Below, in pieces: positions 48,259 to 60,735 of a stretch of DNA of 64,000 nucleotides. Positions within the stretch are counted from its first letter, which is position 1, and each line of letters starts with the position of its first letter. Below the pieces are notes generated by a model. It was not told the DNA's origin, did not search any database, and was given only the letters and a program-made list of their open reading frames with translations. Source of the DNA: Pseudoxanthomonas helianthi (GTDB lineage: Bacteria > Pseudomonadota > Gammaproteobacteria > Xanthomonadales > Xanthomonadaceae); contig NZ_JAGKTC010000003.1 of the NCBI RefSeq assembly GCF_017939625.1, forward strand, positions 310,001-374,000, written 5' to 3'. A program made the translations under genes and the position numbers.

Positions 48259-49436
48259 CAGACGACCGCGTAGTTCAACAGCGGTTTCACCGTGCCCCAC
48301 TCCTTGCAGCTCGGGCACAGCCAATGGTGGGTACGCGCGCCGAAACCGCAATGCGTGCAGCGATAGCTGGGATTGCGCACCAGCAGCTGATCGGTGATGT
48401 GCTTCAGGTCGCCGAGCGTAGCCACCGGGTCGGCGCCTTCGGCCAGGGTCAGGTCGATCAGCGCAGCTTCGCCGCGCACCGAGGGCCGGTCCTTCAGCTG
48501 TCGTGCGAGATAAGCGCGCGCGGCGGCGATGCCGTCCTGTTGCTCGACCAGCTTGGTCAGGGCCAGCACCGGGGAAATGCCCCTATAGTGTTCGGTCATT
48601 TCCGACAGGAACGCGCGCGCACCCGCTTGGTCGCCGGTCTTTTCGTAATTGGCGAATAGGTCCGGCAGGATCACGGGCAGGTACTCGGGATCATTGCGTG
48701 CCGCACGCTCGAATGCACGTACCGCTTCGGCCGCATTGCCGGCATCCGATTCGATGCGTCCTTCGAGGATGCCCGCGCGCACGCCCCCCGCATCGGCCTG
48801 GTAGGCCTTGGCGATGTGCTCGCGCGCCGCGGCAGTGTCGTTGGCGGTACGCAGGCGTTCGGCCAGCTCGCAATGGAATTGCGCCACCAGCTTGCCCATC
48901 GGTTCGCCGGTTACCTCTTCATAGCGGGTGGCATTGTCGATGGCCTTTTGCCAATCGCGTTCGGCTTGGTAGATGCCGATCAGGTGCTTCAACGCCTGGG
49001 GCGCGCGCTGGTCGATCTTGGCTAGGTCGGTGAACACGGTCTCGGCGCGATCAAGCAAGCCGGATTTCATGTAGTCTTCGCCCAGCGCCAGTAACGCCTG
49101 CACCTTTTGCTGGTCGCTCAGGTCATTGCGCTGGACCAAGCCCTGATGCAGCCGGATCGCGCGGTCGACTTCGCCGCGACGGCGGAACAGATGGCCCAGC
49201 GCGACCTGGGTTTCGAAGGTTTCCTTGTCCAGCTCGGCGATGTGCAGGAACAGCTCGATGGCCTTGTCGGGCTGCTCGTTCAACAGGTAATTCAAACCGC
49301 GGAAATAGGTGCTGGACAGGCGACTGACCTGGGTGTCGCCGTGGCGCTGTCCGCCACGCCGCCCCACTACCCAGCCGCTCAGCGCGGCCAGCGGCAGGAA
49401 CAGGAAGAACCAGAACCACTCGTTGAGGAATTGCAT
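48258..49436 (-). CDS. lapB: Lipopolysaccharide assembly protein LapB (YciM)
   Basis: A 392-residue inner-membrane protein that regulates LpxC proteolysis and thereby LPS synthesis. It has one N-terminal transmembrane helix, then TPR repeats (~35-330) beginning with YFRGLNYLLNEQPDKAIELF. A C-terminal rubredoxin-like metal domain has Cys pairs CTHCGF and CPSCKEWG. Length is typical. In many relatives lapA precedes it; here only 135 bases, including the ihfB terminator, separate it from ihfB. Confidence 0.95.
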   Translation of the reverse strand: MQFLNEWFWFFLFLPLAALSGWVVGRRGGQRHGDTQVSRLSSTYFRGLNYLLNEQPDKAIELFLHIAELDKETFETQVALGHLFRRRGEVDRAIRLHQGLVQRNDLSDQQKVQALLALGEDYMKSGLLDRAETVFTDLAKIDQRAPQALKHLIGIYQAERDWQKAIDNATRYEEVTGEPMGKLVAQFHCELAERLRTANDTAAAREHIAKAYQADAGGVRAGILEGRIESDAGNAAEAVRAFERAARNDPEYLPVILPDLFANYEKTGDQAGARAFLSEMTEHYRGISPVLALTKLVEQQDGIAAARAYLARQLKDRPSVRGEAALIDLTLAEGADPVATLGDLKHITDQLLVRNPSYRCTHCGFGARTHHWLCPSCKEWGTVKPLLNYAVV

Positions 49437-49535
49437 GGGCGAAAGGCCTTGGGTTCCGCTGCGGCGAGGCGCGCAGTCAGGATTTCGTGGCGGCTAGCTT
49501 AGCCGAGACCGCGTGCGCCCGGCATCGCGCGGAGA

Positions 49536-49563
49536 AACAAAAACCCCTCCGCGAGGGAGGGGT
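49536..49563 (-). terminator. Intrinsic terminator after ihfB
   Basis: On the minus strand, ACCCCTCC/GGAGGGGT forms an 8-bp stem with a 5-base loop, followed by TTTTTGTTT. It lies just after the ihfB stop and ahead of lapB. Confidence 0.88.
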
Positions 49564-49571
49564 CGGGAGCT

Positions 49572-49880
49572 TCATTCGCCGCCGGCTTCTTCGATCGGAA
49601 TCACGCCGCTGACGCGTTCGCGCAGTTCCTTGCCCGGCTTGAAATGCGGCACGTGCTTGGCCGGCAGCGCGACCGAATCGCCGGTCTTCGGATTGCGGCC
49701 GAGGCGCGGCGGACGGTAGTGCAACGAAAAACTGCCGAAGCCGCGGATCTCGATGCGGTCGCCCTGGGACAGGGCGCCGCCCATCATCTCCAGCAACGAC
49801 TTCACCGCGAGGTCGACGTCTTCGGCCTTCAGGTGAGGCTGGCGGCGGGACAGGATTTCGATGAGTTCGGACTTGGTCAT
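49572..49880 (-). CDS. ihfB: Integration host factor subunit beta
   Basis: A 102-residue DNA-bending protein of the HU/IHF family. [17 protein letters not shown] starts the protein and the beta-arm signature [21 protein letters not shown] is intact. [14 protein letters not shown] follows. It dimerises with IhfA (not in this window). It is directly downstream of rpsA, the standard arrangement, with a hairpin in the gap. Confidence 0.97.
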   Translation of the reverse strand: MTKSELIEILSRRQPHLKAEDVDLAVKSLLEMMGGALSQGDRIEIRGFGSFSLHYRPPRLGRNPKTGDSVALPAKHVPHFKPGKELRERVSGVIPIEEAGGE

Positions 49881-49909
49881 CGCAGGTCGCGTCGGAGGAC
49901 GGCTGCCGG

Positions 49910-49934
49910 CGCCGGCCCATGGACCGGGCCGGCG
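49910..49934 (-). other. Hairpin between rpsA and ihfB
   Basis: A 9-bp GC-only stem CGCCGGCCC/GGGCCGGCG with a 7-base loop. There is no T tract after it on the minus strand, so it may act as an mRNA stabiliser or processing hairpin and not as a terminator. Confidence 0.45.
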
Positions 49935-49955
49935 CGGCGTTTGCCGAGGGCGGTG

Positions 49956-51647
<1,692 letters not shown>

Positions 51648-51828
51648 TGGTAAATGCTCGGTTGATGTCCAGACCGGCGCGCGTACGCGGCGGTCCACCC
51701 GTTATCGGCCTGCGCGGGATTGCGTATGGCCGTGAGTGTTGAGGTTTGAAAACCGCAGGCATCGCCTGGCGACGACGGAAGCGGACCCTGCCCTTGCGGG
51801 CGCCCGCTGCGCGATCCGGCCGCGGCGC

Positions 51829-52500
51829 TTATCGCACCAGGGCCAGTACCCGATCCACGACGGCGTCGATGGACAGCCCGGTGGTGTCGATGAGGACGGC
51901 GTCGTCGGCCGGCCGCAGCGGCGCCACCGTACGCTGTGCATCACGGGCGTCGCGGGCGAGAATCTCGCGCAGCAGACCGTCTATTGTGACGGAAACCCCT
52001 TTGTCTTTCAACTGCTTATAGCGCCTTTCGGCACGTTCCTCGGCGCTGGCGGTCAAAAATACCTTGAATGGGGCGTCGGGGAAGATCACCGTGCCCATGT
52101 CGCGGCCGTCGGCCACCAGTCCGGGGGGCTGGCGGAAGGCGCGCTGCCGGTCCTTCAGGGCGGCACGTACCTCGGGGATCGCGGCGATGGCCGAGGCCAC
52201 GGCGCCGGTGGTTTCCAGCCTCAGTTCGTCGGTGGCGTCCACGTCGTTGACGATGACCCGGAGGTCGCCTTCCGGTTGTTCGCGGAACCCGATCGCGGTG
52301 TCGAAGGTGCAGCGGACCAGGGCGGCGCCGTCCGAAAGGTCCAGGTTGGCCCAGCTGGCCGCCACCCCGACCGCCCGGTACAGCGCCCCCGAGTCCAGGT
52401 AGTGCCAGCCCAGCCGCGAGGCCGCGATCCGGCTGACGGTGCCCTTGCCGGCGCCCGAGGGGCCATCGATGGTCAGTACGGGCGCGGCGGGGTCGGTCAT
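51829..52500 (-). CDS. cmk: Cytidylate kinase
   Basis: Phosphorylates CMP and dCMP. The 223-residue P-loop kinase starts [19 protein letters not shown], and has the NMP-binding [11 protein letters not shown] and [15 protein letters not shown] segments. All are canonical. The ATG at 52500 is chosen because it gives the family N-terminus. The cmk-rpsA-ihfB order is conserved. It is divergent from rpmJ. Confidence 0.97.
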   Translation of the reverse strand: MTDPAAPVLTIDGPSGAGKGTVSRIAASRLGWHYLDSGALYRAVGVAASWANLDLSDGAALVRCTFDTAIGFREQPEGDLRVIVNDVDATDELRLETTGAVASAIAAIPEVRAALKDRQRAFRQPPGLVADGRDMGTVIFPDAPFKVFLTASAEERAERRYKQLKDKGVSVTIDGLLREILARDARDAQRTVAPLRPADDAVLIDTTGLSIDAVVDRVLALVR

Positions 52501-52565
52501 GGGGAAAGTTGGCGTGGGTGGTCGGGTAAGTGTAGCCGCCCCGCTCGCTTCCGCCACACAACCGC

Positions 52566-52595
52566 TTGAACCATCAAGGAAAGTCGGGCTAGAAT
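52566..52595 (+). promoter_or_regulatory. Sigma-70 promoter of rpmJ
   Basis: TTGAAC (52566-52571) and TAGAAT (52590-52595) are 18 bases apart, 45 bases upstream of the rpmJ ATG. Confidence 0.7.
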
Positions 52596-52640
52596 GACGG
52601 GCTTAACCGTGCTCCAGCCCATCCTTCTAGAGGTTTTGTC

Positions 52641-52766
52641 ATGAAAGTCCTGTCCTCCCTGAAGTCGGCGAAGGCCCGTCACCGCGACTGCAAGGTGGTC
52701 CGTCGTCGTGGCAAGGTCTTCGTGATCTGCAAGTCGAACCCGCGTTTCAAGGCGCGCCAGCGCTAA
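52641..52766 (+). CDS. rpmJ: 50S ribosomal protein L36, type B
   Basis: A 41-residue, very basic ribosomal protein. The sequence begins [17 protein letters not shown] and ends [15 protein letters not shown], the alternative (YkgO-type) L36 form of this lineage. It has two Cys residues only, not the four-ligand zinc ribbon of the standard L36. Such forms are often used under zinc limitation, but in Xanthomonadaceae they may be the only copy. It stands alone, with its own promoter and a strong terminator. Confidence 0.93.
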   Translation: MKVLSSLKSAKARHRDCKVVRRRGKVFVICKSNPRFKARQR

Positions 52767-52792
52767 GCGGCCAGCCGCTGCAGATTCCAGAA

Positions 52793-52816
52793 AAACCGCC
52801 TTCGGGCGGTTTTTTC
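52793..52816. terminator. Bidirectional terminator between rpmJ and lolD
   Basis: The stem AAACCGCC/GGCGGTTT has a TTCG loop. It is followed by a T tract on the plus strand and preceded by an A tract, so it serves rpmJ and the convergent lolD. Confidence 0.9.
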
Positions 52817-52840
52817 TTTGCCTGCTACCCGGCGGCTTGC

Positions 52841-53542
52841 TCAGACTTCCGAAGCCGCCAGCTCCCGCAGCTTGCCCTGGTACAGCTCCAGCACCCGATC
52901 CAGCTTGCGCGCCAGGCGCCGGTCATGGGTCACCAGCACCAGGCTGGTGCGCTGGGCGCGATTGAGTTCCAGCATCAGTTCGAACACCGTCGCCGCGGTC
53001 TTTTCATCGAGGTTGCCGGTCGGTTCGTCGCCGAGCACGCAGGCCGGCTTGTTGACCAGCGCACGCGCCACGGCCGCGCGCTGGCGTTCGCCGCCGGACA
53101 GTTCGCCCGGCTTGTGCGCGAGCCGATGGCCGAGGCCGACCTGCTCCAGCAGCACTTGCGCCCGCTGCGTCGCCTCAGGCACGCCGGCGCCGCCCAACAA
53201 CACCGGCATCATCACGTTTTCCAGTGCGGTGAATTCCGGCAGAAGGTGGTGGAACTGGTAGACGAAGCCCAGTGACTTGTTGCGCAACGCGCCGCGCGCA
53301 GCATTCGAGAGCGCCGACATTTTCTGCCCTGCCACGTATACCTCGCCCGCCGTCGGCGTATCCAGCCCGCCGAGCAGATGCAGCAGCGTGCTCTTGCCGG
53401 CGCCGGAGGCCCCGACTATCGCGACGGTTTCGCCAGCCTGGACGCAGAGGTCGAGGCCGTCGAACACCGGCGTGCGCAGCTTGCCTTCGGCGTAGGTCTT
53501 GGCCAGCGCCTCGGCGCGGATCGCTTCCCCGGGCTTATTCAT
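52841..53542 (-). CDS. lolD: Lipoprotein-releasing ABC transporter ATPase LolD
   Basis: A 233-residue ABC ATPase of the LolCDE complex, which extracts outer-membrane lipoproteins from the inner membrane. Walker A is GASGAGKST, the LolD-specific [18 protein letters not shown] covers the Q loop, then the signature [15 protein letters not shown], Walker [12 protein letters not shown] and switch His in THD. It overlaps the permease gene by 8 bases. Confidence 0.97.
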   Translation of the reverse strand: MNKPGEAIRAEALAKTYAEGKLRTPVFDGLDLCVQAGETVAIVGASGAGKSTLLHLLGGLDTPTAGEVYVAGQKMSALSNAARGALRNKSLGFVYQFHHLLPEFTALENVMMPVLLGGAGVPEATQRAQVLLEQVGLGHRLAHKPGELSGGERQRAAVARALVNKPACVLGDEPTGNLDEKTAATVFELMLELNRAQRTSLVLVTHDRRLARKLDRVLELYQGKLRELAASEV

Positions 53543-54782
53543 AGCGAAGCGCCTCCGCCGGTTGCGTGCGTGCGGCGCGCCAGGCCGGGTACAGCGTGGC
53601 GAGGAAGGCCATGGCCAGCGCGACGCAGGCGATCGTCACCACGTCGCTGCTTTCGAGGTCGTACGGCAACCCGGTGATGTAGTACACGTCCGAGGGCAAC
53701 AGGGTCACGTGGAATACCGCTTCGATCAGTTCCAGGATGCGTTCCAGGTTGATGGTCAGCAGGATGCCGCCGATCACGCCGGACAGCGTACCAATCACGC
53801 CGATCAGCAGGCCCTGGACCATGAAGATGCCCATCACCCCGTTCGGACTAAGCCCCAGCGTGCGCAGGATGGCGATGTCGGCCTGCTTGTCGATGACCAG
53901 CATCACCTGCGAATTGACCAGGGTGAAGGCACCCATCAGGATGATCAGTGACAACAGGATGCCCATCACCGTCTTTTCCATCTTCAGCGATTGGTACAGG
54001 TTGGCGTTCTCGCTGCGCCAGTCGCTGACCCGATAGACATGCCGCAGGCTGCGGGCCAGGTCGATGGCGGTTTCCTGAGCCAGGTCCATGTCGTGCATCT
54101 TCAGGCGCACGCCGGTGACGTCGTCGCCGAGGCGCAGCACGCGCTGCAGATCGGTCATGTCGGCCAGGGCCAGGTTGCGGTCGACTTCATTGTGGCCCAC
54201 GGCGAAGATGCCGCTGACGTGGAAGCGCTTGGTCTTCGGTATCGCCCCGATCGGCGTGCTGAGGGTGTCGCTGGTCATGACCGCGACGTCGTCGCCGACG
54301 CCGACGCCCAGCCACAACGCCAGTTCCTGCCCAAGCAAGATGTTGAATGAACCGGGTCGCAGCGAATCCAGGTTGCCCTGCTTCATCTTGTCGGCGATCA
54401 CCGACACCTTCTTTTCCTGGGCCGGCAGGATGCCGCGGATCATCGCGCCCTGCGGGTCGCGGTTGCCGCTGATCATGCCCTGCACGTCGACGAAGGGCGC
54501 CGCACCGGCGACGCGCGGGTCGGCCATCGCCACCTTCACCACGTGCGGCCAGTCGTGCAGCGGTTCGTCGGCGCCGCTGATGGTCGCGTGGGCGGTCATC
54601 TGCAGCAAGCGGTCGCGGATCTCGCGCTGGAAGCCGCTCATCACCGACAGCGTGGTGATGAGCACTGCCACGCCCAGGGCGATGCCGATGATCGAGGCCA
54701 GCGAGATGAAGGAGATGAAGCCGTTGCGGCGCTTGGCCCGCAGGTAGCGCAGGCCGATGGCGACAGGGATGGGTTTGAACAT
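53535..54782 (-). CDS. lolC: Lipoprotein-releasing permease LolC/LolE
   Basis: A 415-residue permease of the LolCDE family. Four transmembrane helices are placed as one near ~25-50 and three at ~270-295, ~318-345 and ~375-400, with a large periplasmic domain between. [34 protein letters not shown] sequence opens the protein and [18 protein letters not shown] closes it. Only one permease gene is present, so it may act as a homodimeric LolF-type permease unless another copy lies elsewhere. Confidence 0.93.
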   Translation of the reverse strand: MFKPIPVAIGLRYLRAKRRNGFISFISLASIIGIALGVAVLITTLSVMSGFQREIRDRLLQMTAHATISGADEPLHDWPHVVKVAMADPRVAGAAPFVDVQGMISGNRDPQGAMIRGILPAQEKKVSVIADKMKQGNLDSLRPGSFNILLGQELALWLGVGVGDDVAVMTSDTLSTPIGAIPKTKRFHVSGIFAVGHNEVDRNLALADMTDLQRVLRLGDDVTGVRLKMHDMDLAQETAIDLARSLRHVYRVSDWRSENANLYQSLKMEKTVMGILLSLIILMGAFTLVNSQVMLVIDKQADIAILRTLGLSPNGVMGIFMVQGLLIGVIGTLSGVIGGILLTINLERILELIEAVFHVTLLPSDVYYITGLPYDLESSDVVTIACVALAMAFLATLYPAWRAARTQPAEALRYE

Positions 54783-54803
54783 CAGGACGTGAGCGCCTTC
54801 GGG

Positions 54804-55265
54804 CTATCCCGCGTATGGTGCCATCGCCGGCCGCGAACGCGTAGCCTTGCCCGGCAGCGCGGCCAGACGCAGTTCACGTCGCCGCGCGGCCGGCAAAGTA
54901 TCCGGCCACCAGGACAGCCGCCCGACCCTGCCGCTGCGTGCGCGCCAGCGAACGAAAGCCAAGGGGCCGCGCCATTCCAGCTGCACGGCCGCCACTGGCT
55001 CGCCATCAAGCAATACCGGCGCATCGCTGCCGGGAAAGACCCACTCGCGACGCGCCCGCCGCAACTCGCGCCGGGCGCGCCATCCGCCCCAGGCCAGGAC
55101 GAACAAGGCCACGGGCCAAGCCAGCGGTCGCGGCATTTCGGAAGCCTGTACGGAAAACGCGGCCAGAACGGCAAGGCCAAGGATCGCGCCCGCCAAGGCG
55201 CGCGAGGGACGCCACTCAATCCTGCAGGGTGCGGATGTGTTCGACCAGCGGCTGGAGTGCGGCAT
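54804..55265 (-). CDS. ygfX: YgfX/CptA-family membrane protein
   Basis: A membrane protein of up to 153 residues. A basic N-terminal segment (IEWRPSR) is followed by two transmembrane helices (~23-39 and ~48-61), then a basic soluble tail with [15 protein letters not shown] and LRLAAL. This pattern and its place right after sdhE identify the YgfX (DUF1434) family, whose E. coli member was proposed as a toxin acting on MreB/FtsZ. The ATG at 55265 lies within sdhE (50-base overlap); the true start may be nearer the sdhE stop, using an unusual codon. Confidence 0.7.
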   Translation of the reverse strand: MPHSSRWSNTSAPCRIEWRPSRALAGAILGLAVLAAFSVQASEMPRPLAWPVALFVLAWGGWRARRELRRARREWVFPGSDAPVLLDGEPVAAVQLEWRGPLAFVRWRARSGRVGRLSWWPDTLPAARRRELRLAALPGKATRSRPAMAPYAG

Positions 55266-55473
55266 CGGGACAGGCCTCGTAGCCCATGAACCAGCGCCAG
55301 AGCCTATCGTCTTCGCATTCCAGCAGTTGTAGGAAAACCCCGCGTTGCGCGTCGGAAGATTGCGCCCATTCGCGATCGAGGTATCGATCGAACAGCCGGT
55401 CGAGTTCGCGCATGCCGCGCCGGCTGCGCCAGCGCACGCGCTTGAGTTCGACGTCTTCGCCTGCCCCGCTCAC
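55216..55473 (-). CDS. sdhE: FAD assembly factor SdhE
   Basis: An 85-residue helical protein needed for covalent flavinylation of succinate dehydrogenase. The hallmark RRGMRELD (the RGxxE motif) lies at ~16-23, then LFDRYLD and a Trp-rich [12 protein letters not shown] stretch. The GTG at 55473 overlaps the MFS stop codon (GTGA). Its usual partner sdhB lies about 8.4 kb away on the same strand, with a respiratory module between. Confidence 0.9.
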   Translation of the reverse strand: MSGAGEDVELKRVRWRSRRGMRELDRLFDRYLDREWAQSSDAQRGVFLQLLECEDDRLWRWFMGYEACPDAALQPLVEHIRTLQD

Positions 55474-56813
55474 TTCGCGGCTTCGCGCTTCATTCGCAGC
55501 CAGCGGTTGACGCCGAGCGCGGCCAGCGTGGCCAGTGCGCCGGACAGCAGGTAGGCGCCGACATAGGCCAGGCCGAAGTGCGCGCACAGGCCCAGCGCCA
55601 CCAGCGGGGCGAAGGCCGCGCCGATCAGCCAGGCGATGTCGTTGCTGAAGGCCGCGCCGGTGTAGCGGTAGCGGTCGCCGAAATTGGCGTTCAGCGCGCC
55701 CGCCGCCTGCCCGTAGGACAGGCCCAGCAGGGCGAAGCCGACCAGGATGAACACGTCCTGCCCCACCGTGCCCGCGCCGAGCAGGGTCGGCGCGAAGCCG
55801 CTGAACGCAGCGATGCCCACGGCCAGCGCGCCGAGCGTGCGCCGGCGGGTCAGGCGGTCGGCGATGTAGCCGGAAGCGACGATGCCGCCCATCGCGAGGA
55901 AGCCGCCGAGGATCTGCACCACCAGGAATTGCGGCACCGACTGGTCGGAGAACAACGCGATCCACGACAGCGGGAAGATGGTGACGATATGGAACAGCGC
56001 ATAGCTGGCCAGCGCGCTGAACGCGGCGATGGCCACGTAGGGGCCGCGCGCGCGCAGCAGCTCGGTCACGCGCAGCGGCTCGAGCTCCTGTTCGTCCATC
56101 TTCTGCGAGTATTCCTCTGTCACCACCAGGCGCAGCCGCGCGAACAGCGCCACCACGTTGATCGCGAAGGCGGCGAAGAACGGATAGCGCCAGCCCCAGT
56201 CCAGCACTTCTTCCAGCGGCAGGCTGGCGTAGAGATAGGCGAACAGACCGGCGGCAACGATGAAGCCTGCCGGGGCGCCGAGCTGGCCGAGCATCGCGTA
56301 CCAGCCGCGGCGCCGCTTGGGCGCGTTGAGCGCAAGCAGCGACGGCAGGCCGTCCCACGAGCCGCCCAGCGCGATGCCCTGGAAGAAACGGAACACCGAC
56401 AGCAGCACGACCGACAGCATGCCGATCTTGCCGTAGCCCGGCAGGAAGGCGATGCCCGCCGTGCACGTGCCCAGCAGGAACAGTGCGGCGGTCAGCTTGG
56501 TGCCGCGGCCCCAGCGGCGCTGGATCCACAGGAACAGCATGGTGCCGAACGGACGCGCGACGAAAGCCAGCGCGAACACCGCGAACGACAGCAGCGTGGC
56601 CTCGAGCCTGGTCGACGCGAACGGGAAGAACACCGACGGGAATACCAACGCCGAGGCGATGCCATAGACGAAGAAGTCGAAATATTCTGAGGTGCGGCCG
56701 ACCACCACGCCGACGGCGATCTCGCCCGGGGCGACTTCGTGGTGGCTTTTCGCACCATGGTCGTGCAGCGTAGTCGTTGACACAGTGTTCACGGGCGAAG
56801 GATTCGCGGACAT
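55470..56813 (-). CDS. MFS transporter of the metabolite:proton symporter type
   Basis: A 447-residue major facilitator with about 12 helices. The start [19 protein letters not shown] and the first cytoplasmic loop [18 protein letters not shown] resemble the MHS (shikimate/proline/ketoglutarate) subfamily, as does [18 protein letters not shown]. An ATG 13 codons upstream is possible, but [10 protein letters not shown] at 56813 is preferred. Substrate unknown; a dicarboxylate is plausible beside succinate dehydrogenase genes. It is translationally coupled to sdhE. Confidence 0.87.
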   Translation of the reverse strand: MSANPSPVNTVSTTTLHDHGAKSHHEVAPGEIAVGVVVGRTSEYFDFFVYGIASALVFPSVFFPFASTRLEATLLSFAVFALAFVARPFGTMLFLWIQRRWGRGTKLTAALFLLGTCTAGIAFLPGYGKIGMLSVVLLSVFRFFQGIALGGSWDGLPSLLALNAPKRRRGWYAMLGQLGAPAGFIVAAGLFAYLYASLPLEEVLDWGWRYPFFAAFAINVVALFARLRLVVTEEYSQKMDEQELEPLRVTELLRARGPYVAIAAFSALASYALFHIVTIFPLSWIALFSDQSVPQFLVVQILGGFLAMGGIVASGYIADRLTRRRTLGALAVGIAAFSGFAPTLLGAGTVGQDVFILVGFALLGLSYGQAAGALNANFGDRYRYTGAAFSNDIAWLIGAAFAPLVALGLCAHFGLAYVGAYLLSGALATLAALGVNRWLRMKREAAK

Positions 56814-57015
56814 CGGAAGGACCGTTTGGGCCAGAATGGGACGGCGATGCACGGGGCGGGCTGCCGACCATGCTAGCTTCCCACCATCGGCGGCAGCGGA
56901 CCATAGGACAAAACGTCCAATCGTCCCGCCCGCCCCTGCGGACTAAAGTACACCCATACGACCGCTGCTGCGGTCTTACGGCATCTCTTTAAGGCACGTT
57001 CCCAGGCGCCCCGCG

Positions 57016-58086
57016 ATGAACAGAGCGAAAACCTTGATCCAGCGCACGGCTGCGGCAGTGGCCGCCCTGTCGCTGGCCGGCTGCAACACCGTCGTGCTGA
57101 ATGCGCCCGGCGATGTGGCCGCGCAACAGGGCAACCTGATCGTCGTCGCCACCGTGCTGATGCTGCTGATCATCGTCCCGGTGATCGCGCTGACCCTGTT
57201 CTTCGCTTGGCGTTACCGCGCTTCCAACGCCCAGGCCACCTACAAGCCCGACTGGGACCATTCGACCCAGCTCGAACTGCTGATCTGGGCCGCGCCTCTG
57301 CTGATCATCATCGCCCTGGGCGCGGTGACCTGGATCACCACGCATACGCTGGACCCGTATCGTCCGCTGGCCCGCCTCGCCCCGGGCAAGCCGGTGCCGG
57401 CGGAAACCAAGCCGTTGGTCGTGGAAGTGGTGTCGCTGGACTGGAAGTGGTTGTTCATCTACCCGGAACAAGGCGTCGCCACGGTCAACGAACTGGTCGC
57501 GCCGGTGGATCGGCCGATCGAGTTCCACCTGACTTCGTCGAACGTGATGAACGCGTTCTACGTGCCCGCGCTGGCCGGGATGATCTACACCATGCCCGGC
57601 ATGGAGACCAAGCTGCACGCGGTGATCGACAAGCAAGGCCAGTACGAAGGCTTCTCGTCGAACTATAGCGGCGCCGGGTTCTCGCACATGCGCTTCGGCT
57701 TCCGTGCCACCGACGAGGCTGGCTTCGAAAGCTGGGTCGCCGGGGCGAAAGGCGGCGGCGGCGCATTGCAACGCGATGAATACCTGCGCCTGGCCAAGCC
57801 CAGCGAACGCGAACCCGTGCGCCGCTACGCCAGCGTGGACGCCGGCCTGTTCGAAGCCATCGTCAACCGCTGTGCCGACGCCAACCGCATGTGCATGAGC
57901 GAAATGATGGCGGTCGACGCGCGGCAGACGCCTGCACGCCAGAGGGTCGCACTGCGCACGGCCGCCGATGGCCAGCCGTTCGTGCCTTCGCCGATGTGCG
58001 AGGTCGATTCCAAGCCGCTGCTCGCCACCGAGCGGCCCGCCACCACGCGCGTCGCCAGCGCGACGCGCCCCGACCTGGCACCCTGA
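57016..58086 (+). CDS. cyoA: Cytochrome o ubiquinol oxidase subunit II
   Basis: Membrane-anchored lipoprotein subunit of the bo-type quinol oxidase. The 356-residue protein has lipobox LAGC (Cys23), two transmembrane helices (~42-65, ~90-110) and a cupredoxin domain with [38 protein letters not shown] lacks the CuA Cys/His ligands, as expected for a quinol oxidase. The C-terminus from ~285 is extended and contains extra Cys/Met ([13 protein letters not shown]). A small hairpin lies 41 bases upstream (56960-56975); no clear promoter was seen in the 202-base divergent gap. Confidence 0.95.
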   Translation: MNRAKTLIQRTAAAVAALSLAGCNTVVLNAPGDVAAQQGNLIVVATVLMLLIIVPVIALTLFFAWRYRASNAQATYKPDWDHSTQLELLIWAAPLLIIIALGAVTWITTHTLDPYRPLARLAPGKPVPAETKPLVVEVVSLDWKWLFIYPEQGVATVNELVAPVDRPIEFHLTSSNVMNAFYVPALAGMIYTMPGMETKLHAVIDKQGQYEGFSSNYSGAGFSHMRFGFRATDEAGFESWVAGAKGGGGALQRDEYLRLAKPSEREPVRRYASVDAGLFEAIVNRCADANRMCMSEMMAVDARQTPARQRVALRTAADGQPFVPSPMCEVDSKPLLATERPATTRVASATRPDLAP

Positions 58087-58100
58087 TTCCGGAACCGGAC

Positions 58101-60113
58101 ATGTTGGAACAAGCCGCCAAAGCCCCCGAATCCTCCGCCCTGCTCGGTCGCCTGAGCCTGGACGCGATCCCCTACCACGAGCCGATCCTGGTCGCCACCT
58201 TCGCCGGCGTCGCCGTCGGCGGCCTGGCGCTGCTGGCCGTGATCACCAAGTACAAGCTGTGGGGCACGCTGTGGCGCGACTGGTTCACCAGCATCGACCA
58301 CAAGAAGATCGGCATCATGTACATGGTGCTGGGCCTGGTGATGCTGCTGCGCGGCTTCTCCGACGCGCTGATGATGCGCCTGCAGCAGGCGATGGCTTTC
58401 GGCGACAACCTCGGCTACCTGCCGCCGCACCACTACGACCAGATCTTCACCGCCCATGGCGTGATCATGATCTTCTTCGTGGCGATGCCGCTGGTCACCG
58501 GCCTGATGAACTACCTGGTGCCGCTGCAGATCGGCGCGCGCGACGTGGCCTTCCCGTTCCTCAACAATTTCAGCTTCTGGATGACCGTGGGCGGCGCGGC
58601 GCTGGTGATGCTGTCGCTGTTCGTGGGCGAGTTCTCCACCGCGGGCTGGCTGGCCTACGTGCCGCTGTCGGGCATCGAATACAGTCCCGGGGTCGGCGTC
58701 GATTACTACATCTGGGGACTGCAGGTGGCAGGCGTCGGCACGACGTTGTCGGGCATCAACCTGATCGCGACCATCGTCAAGATGCGCGCGCCGGGCATGG
58801 ACCTGATGAAGATGCCGATCTTCACCTGGACTGCACTGTGCACCAACGTGCTGATCGTGGTGTCGTTCCCGGTGCTGACCGCGGTGCTGGCCCTGCTGAC
58901 CCTGGACCGCTACCTGGGCACGCACTTCTTTACCAACGATCTTGGCGGCAACGCCATGATGTACGTGAACCTGATCTGGATCTGGGGCCACCCGGAGGTG
59001 TACATCCTGATCCTGCCCTGCTTCGGCATCTATTCCGAAGTGGTGGCGACGTTCTGCGGCAAGCGCCTGTTCGGCTACAGCTCGATGGTCTACGCGACGG
59101 TGTGCATCACCATCCTGTCGTACCTGGTATGGCTGCACCACTTCTTCACCATGGGTTCCGGCGCCAGCGTCAACTCGTTCTTCGGCATCACCACGATGAT
59201 CATCTCGATCCCGACCGGGGCGAAGATCTTCAACTGGCTGTTCACCATGTACCGTGGTCGCATCCGCCTGGAAGTGCCGATGCTGTGGACGCTGGGTTTC
59301 ATGGTCACCTTCGTGGTCGGCGGCATGACCGGCGTGCTGCTGGCGGTGCCCCCGGCGGACTTCGTGCTGCACAACAGCCTGTTCCTGATCGCGCACTTCC
59401 ACAACGTGATCATCGGCGGCGTGGTGTTCGGCCTGTTCGCGGGCATGACCTTCTGGTTCCCGAAGGCGTTCGGCTTCAAGCTGGACCCGTTCTGGGGAAG
59501 GATGTCGTTCTGGTTCTGGTTCGCGGGCTACTGGTTCGCGTTCACCCCGCTGTACGTGCTGGGCCTGATGGGCGTGACTCGCCGCCTGAGCCACTTCGAC
59601 GATCCCTCGCTGCGGATCTGGTTCGTCATCGCGGCGTTCGGCGCCGTGCTGATCGCCATCGGCATCGCCTGCTTCCTGATCGACATCTTCGTCAGCTTCC
59701 GCCGCCGCCATGCGCTGCGCGACGCCAGCGGCGACCCGTGGGATGCGCGTTCGCTGGAATGGTCGACCTCGTCGCCGCCGCCGGACTACAACTTCGCGTT
59801 CACCCCGGTGGTGCACGACAACGATGCGTGGTGGGACATGAAGCAGCGCGGCTTCCGTCGTCCGCTGCAGGGTTTCAAGGCCATCCACATGCCGAAGAAC
59901 ACCGCCGCCGGCATCGTCCTGGCCGGGTTGAGCACGGCCATCGGCTTCGCCCTGATCTGGCACATCTGGTGGCTGGCGGCAGTGGCGTTCGCCGCGCTGC
60001 TGGTGGCCGCCATCGTCCATACCTTCAACTACGACCGCGATTACCACATTCCCGCCGATGAAGTGGTCCGCACCGAAAACGCGCGCACGGAGCTGCTGAA
60101 CGCCCATGTCTGA
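58101..60113 (+). CDS. cyoB: Cytochrome o ubiquinol oxidase subunit I
   Basis: The 670-residue haem-copper core subunit that reduces oxygen and pumps protons. About 15 helices are seen. [12 protein letters not shown] opens the core and AHGVIMIFF carries the low-spin haem ligand. [12 protein letters not shown] has the Cu(B) His cross-linked to Tyr, with the K-channel Glu/Tyr pattern. LHHFFTMG supplies two more Cu(B) His residues, and [12 protein letters not shown] the haem ligands. All catalytic residues are intact. It overlaps cyoC by 8 bases. Confidence 0.98.
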   Translation: MLEQAAKAPESSALLGRLSLDAIPYHEPILVATFAGVAVGGLALLAVITKYKLWGTLWRDWFTSIDHKKIGIMYMVLGLVMLLRGFSDALMMRLQQAMAFGDNLGYLPPHHYDQIFTAHGVIMIFFVAMPLVTGLMNYLVPLQIGARDVAFPFLNNFSFWMTVGGAALVMLSLFVGEFSTAGWLAYVPLSGIEYSPGVGVDYYIWGLQVAGVGTTLSGINLIATIVKMRAPGMDLMKMPIFTWTALCTNVLIVVSFPVLTAVLALLTLDRYLGTHFFTNDLGGNAMMYVNLIWIWGHPEVYILILPCFGIYSEVVATFCGKRLFGYSSMVYATVCITILSYLVWLHHFFTMGSGASVNSFFGITTMIISIPTGAKIFNWLFTMYRGRIRLEVPMLWTLGFMVTFVVGGMTGVLLAVPPADFVLHNSLFLIAHFHNVIIGGVVFGLFAGMTFWFPKAFGFKLDPFWGRMSFWFWFAGYWFAFTPLYVLGLMGVTRRLSHFDDPSLRIWFVIAAFGAVLIAIGIACFLIDIFVSFRRRHALRDASGDPWDARSLEWSTSSPPPDYNFAFTPVVHDNDAWWDMKQRGFRRPLQGFKAIHMPKNTAAGIVLAGLSTAIGFALIWHIWWLAAVAFAALLVAAIVHTFNYDRDYHIPADEVVRTENARTELLNAHV

Positions 60114-60735
60114 CGCCATCGCCACCACCCTGCCCGACGGCAAGCCGGTGTTCCTGGATACCGAGGCGCGCCACCATCCGCAGAACGGCACCCTGCTCGG
60201 GTTCTGGCTGTACCTGATGAGCGACTGCCTCATCTTCGCCTGCCTGTTCGCGACCTACGGCGTGCTCGGCCGCAACTACGCCGCCGGCCCCACCGGCGCC
60301 GAGCTGTTCGACCTGCCGCTGGTCGCGGTCAACACCGCGCTGCTGCTGTTCTCGTCGATCACCTACGGCTTCGCGATGATCGCCATGCAGAACCGGCAGC
60401 CGCGCGCGGTGCTGGCCTGGCTGGCGATCACCGGGCTGTTCGGTGCCGGCTTCCTCGGCGTGGAACTGTACGAATTCAACCACCTGATCCATGAAGGCGC
60501 CGGTCCGCAGCGCAGCGGGTTCCTGTCGTCGTTCTTCGCCCTGGTCGGCACCCATGGCCTGCACGTGACCTTCGGCATCGTCTGGCTGGTCGTGCTGATG
60601 ACCCAGGTGGCGAAGACCGGGCTGACCGCGGCCAACCAGCGCCGCCTGCTGTGCCTGTCGATGTTCTGGCACTTCCTCGACGTCGTCTGGATCGGCGTCT
60701 TCACCTTCGTCTACCTGATGGGCGTGCTGCCATGA
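60106..60735 (+). CDS. cyoC: Cytochrome o ubiquinol oxidase subunit III
   Basis: A 209-residue five-helix subunit. [23 protein letters not shown], the conserved [20 protein letters not shown] loop and [18 protein letters not shown] are typical of CyoC. The last helix ends at [18 protein letters not shown]. It overlaps cyoB by 8 bases and cyoD by 4, so the oxidase subunits are translationally coupled. Confidence 0.97.
   Translation: MSDAIATTLPDGKPVFLDTEARHHPQNGTLLGFWLYLMSDCLIFACLFATYGVLGRNYAAGPTGAELFDLPLVAVNTALLLFSSITYGFAMIAMQNRQPRAVLAWLAITGLFGAGFLGVELYEFNHLIHEGAGPQRSGFLSSFFALVGTHGLHVTFGIVWLVVLMTQVAKTGLTAANQRRLLCLSMFWHFLDVVWIGVFTFVYLMGVLP

Noticed and set aside
56906..56918. A short inverted repeat GGAC-AAAAC-GTCC upstream of cyoA as an operator.
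   Set aside because: Only four base pairs per arm and no match to a motif I could name with confidence; too weak to annotate.
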